This document shows, piece after piece, positions 61,492 through 64,000 of a stretch of DNA of 64,000 nucleotides. The stretch comes from Azoarcus sp. PA01. Its GTDB lineage: Bacteria > Pseudomonadota > Gammaproteobacteria > Burkholderiales > Rhodocyclaceae. The notes under the pieces are model-generated. The model was not told the origin of the DNA and did not search any database. It saw only the letters and a program-made list of their open reading frames with translations. Where the stretch lies: assembly GCA_001274695.2 (NCBI GenBank), contig LARU01000004.1:558001-622000 (forward strand), given 5' to 3'. Both the position numbers and the translations under genes were made by a program. Within the stretch, counting starts at the first letter, position 1, and each line of letters starts with the position of its first letter.

Positions 61492-62247
61492 TCACCAGCT
61501 CGCGCCGGGATAGGCGCGCTGCAGGAACTGCATCTCCGCGAGCAGCAGGCCCAGGTGCTCCCCGTGCCGGCCCTGCTTGCCGCCCTTCTGCATCCATTCG
61601 CTTTCCGGCAGCTCGAGCGTCGCCTCGGCAAAGACTTCGCGCACGATCGCGAGCCACGCGTCCTTCAGCGTCGAGGGATCGCACGCCAGCCCCTGCGCGC
61701 CAAGCAGCTCCTCGGTCTCGTCGGCGTTGAACATCTCGCCCGTGAACATCCACAGCTCATCCACCGCTTCCTGCATGCGGCGGCGGCTCTCGGCGCTGCC
61801 GTCGCCCAGGCGGACCACCAGGTCGCTGCTGCGGCGCAGGTGGTAGGCGACTTCCTTGATCGCCTTCGACGCGATGTCCGCGATGCGGTCATCGGCCGAG
61901 CGGGTCAGCGCTTCGAGCACGAGCTGATGCCACACGTCGAAGAAGAACTGGCGCACCAGCGTGTGGGCGTAATCGCCGTTCGGCTGCTCGACCAGCAGCA
62001 GGTTGGTGAACTCGTGCGAGTCGCGGCGGAAGGCCAGCATGTCCTCGTCGCGGCGGCGCCCTTCGACCTCGCCGGCATAGGACAACCACATTCGCGCCTG
62101 GCCGATCAGGTCGAGCGCGATGTTGGTCAGCGCCATGTCCTCCTCGAAGGCGGGGCCCTTGCCGCACCACTCGGAAAGGCGCTGCGACAGCACCAGCGCG
62201 TTGTCGCCGAGGCGCATCAGATAAACGGACTTGTCATCGAGCAGCAT
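61492..62247 (-). CDS. paaC: 1,2-phenylacetyl-CoA epoxidase structural subunit PaaC
   Basis: Ferritin-like helical subunit that pairs with PaaA but lacks the full diiron ligand set. The 251 residues include LSQRLSEWCGKGPAFEEDMALTNIALDLIGQARMWL, the QFFFDVWHQLVLEAL helix, KEVAYHLRRSSDLVVRLGDG and HLGLLLAEMQFLQRAYPGASW. Full length. 21 bp after paaB. Confidence 0.95.
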   Translation of the reverse strand: MLLDDKSVYLMRLGDNALVLSQRLSEWCGKGPAFEEDMALTNIALDLIGQARMWLSYAGEVEGRRRDEDMLAFRRDSHEFTNLLLVEQPNGDYAHTLVRQFFFDVWHQLVLEALTRSADDRIADIASKAIKEVAYHLRRSSDLVVRLGDGSAESRRRMQEAVDELWMFTGEMFNADETEELLGAQGLACDPSTLKDAWLAIVREVFAEATLELPESEWMQKGGKQGRHGEHLGLLLAEMQFLQRAYPGASW

Positions 62248-62268
62248 GTCTGTCTCCGGATCCCGTCA

Positions 62269-62550
62269 TCACATGTGCTTCACTTCTTCCGGCACCGGGA
62301 AGAAGGTCGGGTGGCGGTAGATCTTGTTGTTCGCCGGCTCGAACAAGGCTTCCTTGTCCGCGGGGCTGCTCGCGGTCACTTCGGACGCGGGCACCACCCA
62401 GATCGACAGCCCTTCGTTGCGGCGCGTGTAGACGTCGCGGGCGTTGTTGATCGCCATCTCGGCATCCGGCGCGTGCAGGCTGCCGACGTGCTTGTGGGCA
62501 AGGCCGTGCTGGCTGCGGATGAACACTTCCCAAAGGGCCCATTCCTTCAT
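62269..62550 (-). CDS. paaB: 1,2-phenylacetyl-CoA epoxidase subunit PaaB
   Basis: Small epoxidase subunit that bridges PaaAC units. The 93 residues run MKEWALWEVFIRSQHGLAHKHVGSLHAPDAEMAI... to FFPVPEEVKHM, the usual PaaB length. ATG at 62550 follows GAGAGGAGAAGAA; 14 upstream codons of open frame rejected. The gap to paaA holds a repeat element. Confidence 0.95.
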   Translation of the reverse strand: MKEWALWEVFIRSQHGLAHKHVGSLHAPDAEMAINNARDVYTRRNEGLSIWVVPASEVTASSPADKEALFEPANNKIYRHPTFFPVPEEVKHM

Positions 62551-62594
62551 TTCTCTTCTCCTCTCGATGTCGTTATTCGCCCGGCAACGCAAAG

Positions 62595-62673
62595 CCGTTC
62601 GGGCTGAGCCCTTCGACTGGCTCAGGACAAGCCTGTCGAAGCCCTGCCCTTCGACAAGCTCAGGGCGAACGGG
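62595..62673. repeat. Dispersed inverted-repeat element, copy 4 (paaA-paaB gap)
   Basis: A composite of two related hairpins: CCGTTCGGGCTGAGCCC and TTCGAC...GTCGAAG, ending with CAGGGCGAACGGG. Arms match copy 3. It fills most of the 145-bp gap between paaA and paaB, in an operon whose other gaps in this part are about 20 bp. Confidence 0.8.
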
Positions 62674-62695
62674 GTATGCGGCTGCGGCGTTGATG

Positions 62696-63697
62696 TCAGG
62701 CGGCCTTCGCGGTCGCGACTTGTCTTTCCGATTTCTTTTCGGCGTGGGCGAGCAGCGCGTCGCGGAACCACGCGCCGTCGTCCCAGGCCTTCACGCGGGT
62801 GCGCAGGCGGTCGCGGTTGCATGGACCGTTGCCGGCGACGACTTGGCGGAATTCCTCCCAGTCGATCTCGCCGAAGTCATAGTGGCCGGTGTCCTCGTTC
62901 CACTTCAGTTCGGGATCGGGCACCGTCAGGCCCAGGTATTCGGCCTGCGGCACAGTCTGGTCGACGAACTTCTGGCGCAGCTCGTCGTTCGACAGGATCT
63001 TGATCTTCCACTGCATCGACTGCGCGCTATGCACCGAGTCGCTGTCCGGGGGCCCGAACATCATCAGCGCCGGCCACCACCAGCGGTTCAGCGCGTCCTG
63101 CGCCATCTGCTTCTGCTCCGGCGTGCCGCGCGCCATCGTCATCACGAGGTCGTAGCCCTGGCGCTGGTGGAAGGATTCCTCCTTGCACACGCGCACCATC
63201 GCCCGCGAATACGGGCCGTAGGAGCAGCGGCACAGCGGGATCTGGTTCATGATCGCCGCGCCGTCGACGAGCCAGCCGACGGTGCCGATGTCGGCCCAGT
63301 TGGTCGTCGGGTAATTGAAGATGCTGGAATATTTCACCTTGCCCGACAGCAGGTCGGCGTAGACCTGGTCGCGCGTCACGCCGAGCGTCTCGGCCGCGCT
63401 GTAGAGGTACAGCCCGTGGCCGGCCTCGTCCTGGATCTTCGCCAGCAGGATCGCCTTGCGCTTCAGGGTCGGCGCGCGCGTCACCCAGTTGCCTTCGGGC
63501 AGCTGGCCGACGATCTCGGAGTGCGCGTGCTGCGAGATCTGGCGGATCAGCGTGCGGCGGTAGCCCTCGGGCATCCAGTCCTTCGCCTCGATCTTGATGC
63601 CGGCGTCGATCTTTTCCTGGAACGCGCGCTCCTCGGCCGACATCTCGTCGAGCCCCTGCACCCGCTTCACCCCTGTATCCACCATCTGGGCGTACAT
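62696..63697 (-). CDS. paaA: 1,2-phenylacetyl-CoA epoxidase catalytic subunit PaaA
   Basis: Diiron monooxygenase subunit that epoxidises the ring of phenylacetyl-CoA with O2. The 333 residues contain ligand motifs EAGH (Glu91, His94) and EESFH (Glu174, His177), with [50 protein letters not shown] and the C-terminal basic tail. ATG at 63697 ([15 protein letters not shown]) follows AGAGAGGAGGAACAAC. First gene of the leftward paa operon. Confidence 0.96.
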   Translation of the reverse strand: MYAQMVDTGVKRVQGLDEMSAEERAFQEKIDAGIKIEAKDWMPEGYRRTLIRQISQHAHSEIVGQLPEGNWVTRAPTLKRKAILLAKIQDEAGHGLYLYSAAETLGVTRDQVYADLLSGKVKYSSIFNYPTTNWADIGTVGWLVDGAAIMNQIPLCRCSYGPYSRAMVRVCKEESFHQRQGYDLVMTMARGTPEQKQMAQDALNRWWWPALMMFGPPDSDSVHSAQSMQWKIKILSNDELRQKFVDQTVPQAEYLGLTVPDPELKWNEDTGHYDFGEIDWEEFRQVVAGNGPCNRDRLRTRVKAWDDGAWFRDALLAHAEKKSERQVATAKAA

Positions 63698-64000
63698 GTT
63701 GTTCCTCCTCTCTTCGGATTCGTGCATCCGTCATCAGACGTGATACGTTTCTTTGCGCGTCGTCAATCATTAGTGATTCATGACAAGCGCGCGTTGGATC
63801 GAATCCTAGGGGAGCGGACCGGGTCGGACTGTCGGCGTGTTCTCGACCTCTTGTAGGAATTTTCTGATTGCGGACACCGGGGAGACGGTAGATCTCCAAG
63901 CCCTTATGCTGCAGGAAGAATGAGGCAATCCGGAAAGCCTTGCGATACATGGCATTCCGACATATCGATCAATTCCGGATCATGTCACAAGATTATTGTC
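63698..64000. other. Upstream region of the paa operon
   Basis: No recognisable gene; short open frames on both strands show no family features. A possible minus-strand promoter has TTGACG (complement of 63761-63766) and TATCAC (complement of 63740-63745) with a short 15-nt spacer. An inverted repeat AATCA-TTAG-TGATT (63765-63778) overlaps the -35 and is a candidate operator for a paa regulator not encoded in this window. Confidence 0.4.

Noticed and set aside
63027..63950. 307-codon minus-strand frame over the 5' part of paaA
   Set aside because: Only its first ~55 codons lie outside paaA and they match nothing I recognise; the rest is an alternative frame of paaA.

Overview
The window is GC-rich chromosomal DNA from a betaproteobacterium, most likely a Rhodocyclales member of the Azoarcus/Aromatoleum/Thauera type. 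The reasons are the rimP-nusA-infB-rbfA-truB-rpsO-pnp order, beta-type families (DUF2863, DUF1178, a PpsA/PpsR pair), and a complete aerobic phenylacetyl-CoA epoxidase operon carrying its own branched-chain-type ABC transporter and the dehydrogenase-only form of PaaN. No 16S gene is present, so the taxon is an inference from gene content. I saw no phage, insertion sequence or CRISPR array.

Layout. 0-7.4 kb (minus): translation and transcription-factor operon (rimP, nusA, infB, rbfA, truB, rpsO, start of pnp), with a good sigma70-type promoter and an intrinsic-terminator-like hairpin just before rimP. 7.5-14 kb: fadH, a short-chain dehydrogenase, a lipoprotein, a small FMN-binding protein, and the divergent ppsA/ppsR pair. 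15-24 kb: DUF2863, msrB, a DUF599 membrane protein, an alpha/beta hydrolase, comEC, a DUF2062 protein and the LolD/LolC lipoprotein-release ABC system. 23.8-28.7 kb (plus): RpfE-type protein, recJ, an OmpW-like porin, and prfB with its programmed +1 frameshift. 28.9-37.5 kb: a TTC38-like TPR protein convergent with a BTAD/TolB-N/TPR regulator, lemA plus two TPM-domain proteins, a LOG-family protein and a GGDEF protein. 37.8-43.3 kb: hutHUIG histidine-degradation operon. 43.4-47.4 kb: DEAD-box helicase, tRNA-Leu(TAA), DUF1178, an alkaline-phosphatase-family protein, tRNA-Gly(GCC) and a decayed tRNA-Cys-like sequence. 47.7-49.7 kb: glutathione-dependent formaldehyde oxidation (frmA, fghA). 49.7-50.05 kb: scrambled gene remnants, including the 5' end of an enoyl-CoA hydratase gene. 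50.0-63.7 kb (minus): paaA-B-C-D-E, paaN, paaK, paaJ, then an ABC uptake system whose last ATPase is fused to a hemerythrin-like domain.

How the genes fit together. The right-hand operon would import an aromatic acid (inferred to be phenylacetate), activate it (PaaK), epoxidise the ring with O2 (PaaABCDE), oxidise the opened-ring aldehyde (PaaN) and thiolyse the product (PaaJ). The matching hydratase/isomerase/dehydrogenase genes (paaF, G, H) are not in the window, and the operon ends in a broken hydratase gene. The hut operon converts histidine to glutamate. FrmA/FghA convert formaldehyde to formate. PpsA/PpsR handle gluconeogenic phosphoenolpyruvate synthesis.

The most unusual item is the hemerythrin-LivF fusion (50044-51390). 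Next are the rimP leader hairpin, the repeated inverted-repeat elements between paa genes, the decayed tRNA-Cys, and the rearrangement scar at 49.7-50.0 kb.
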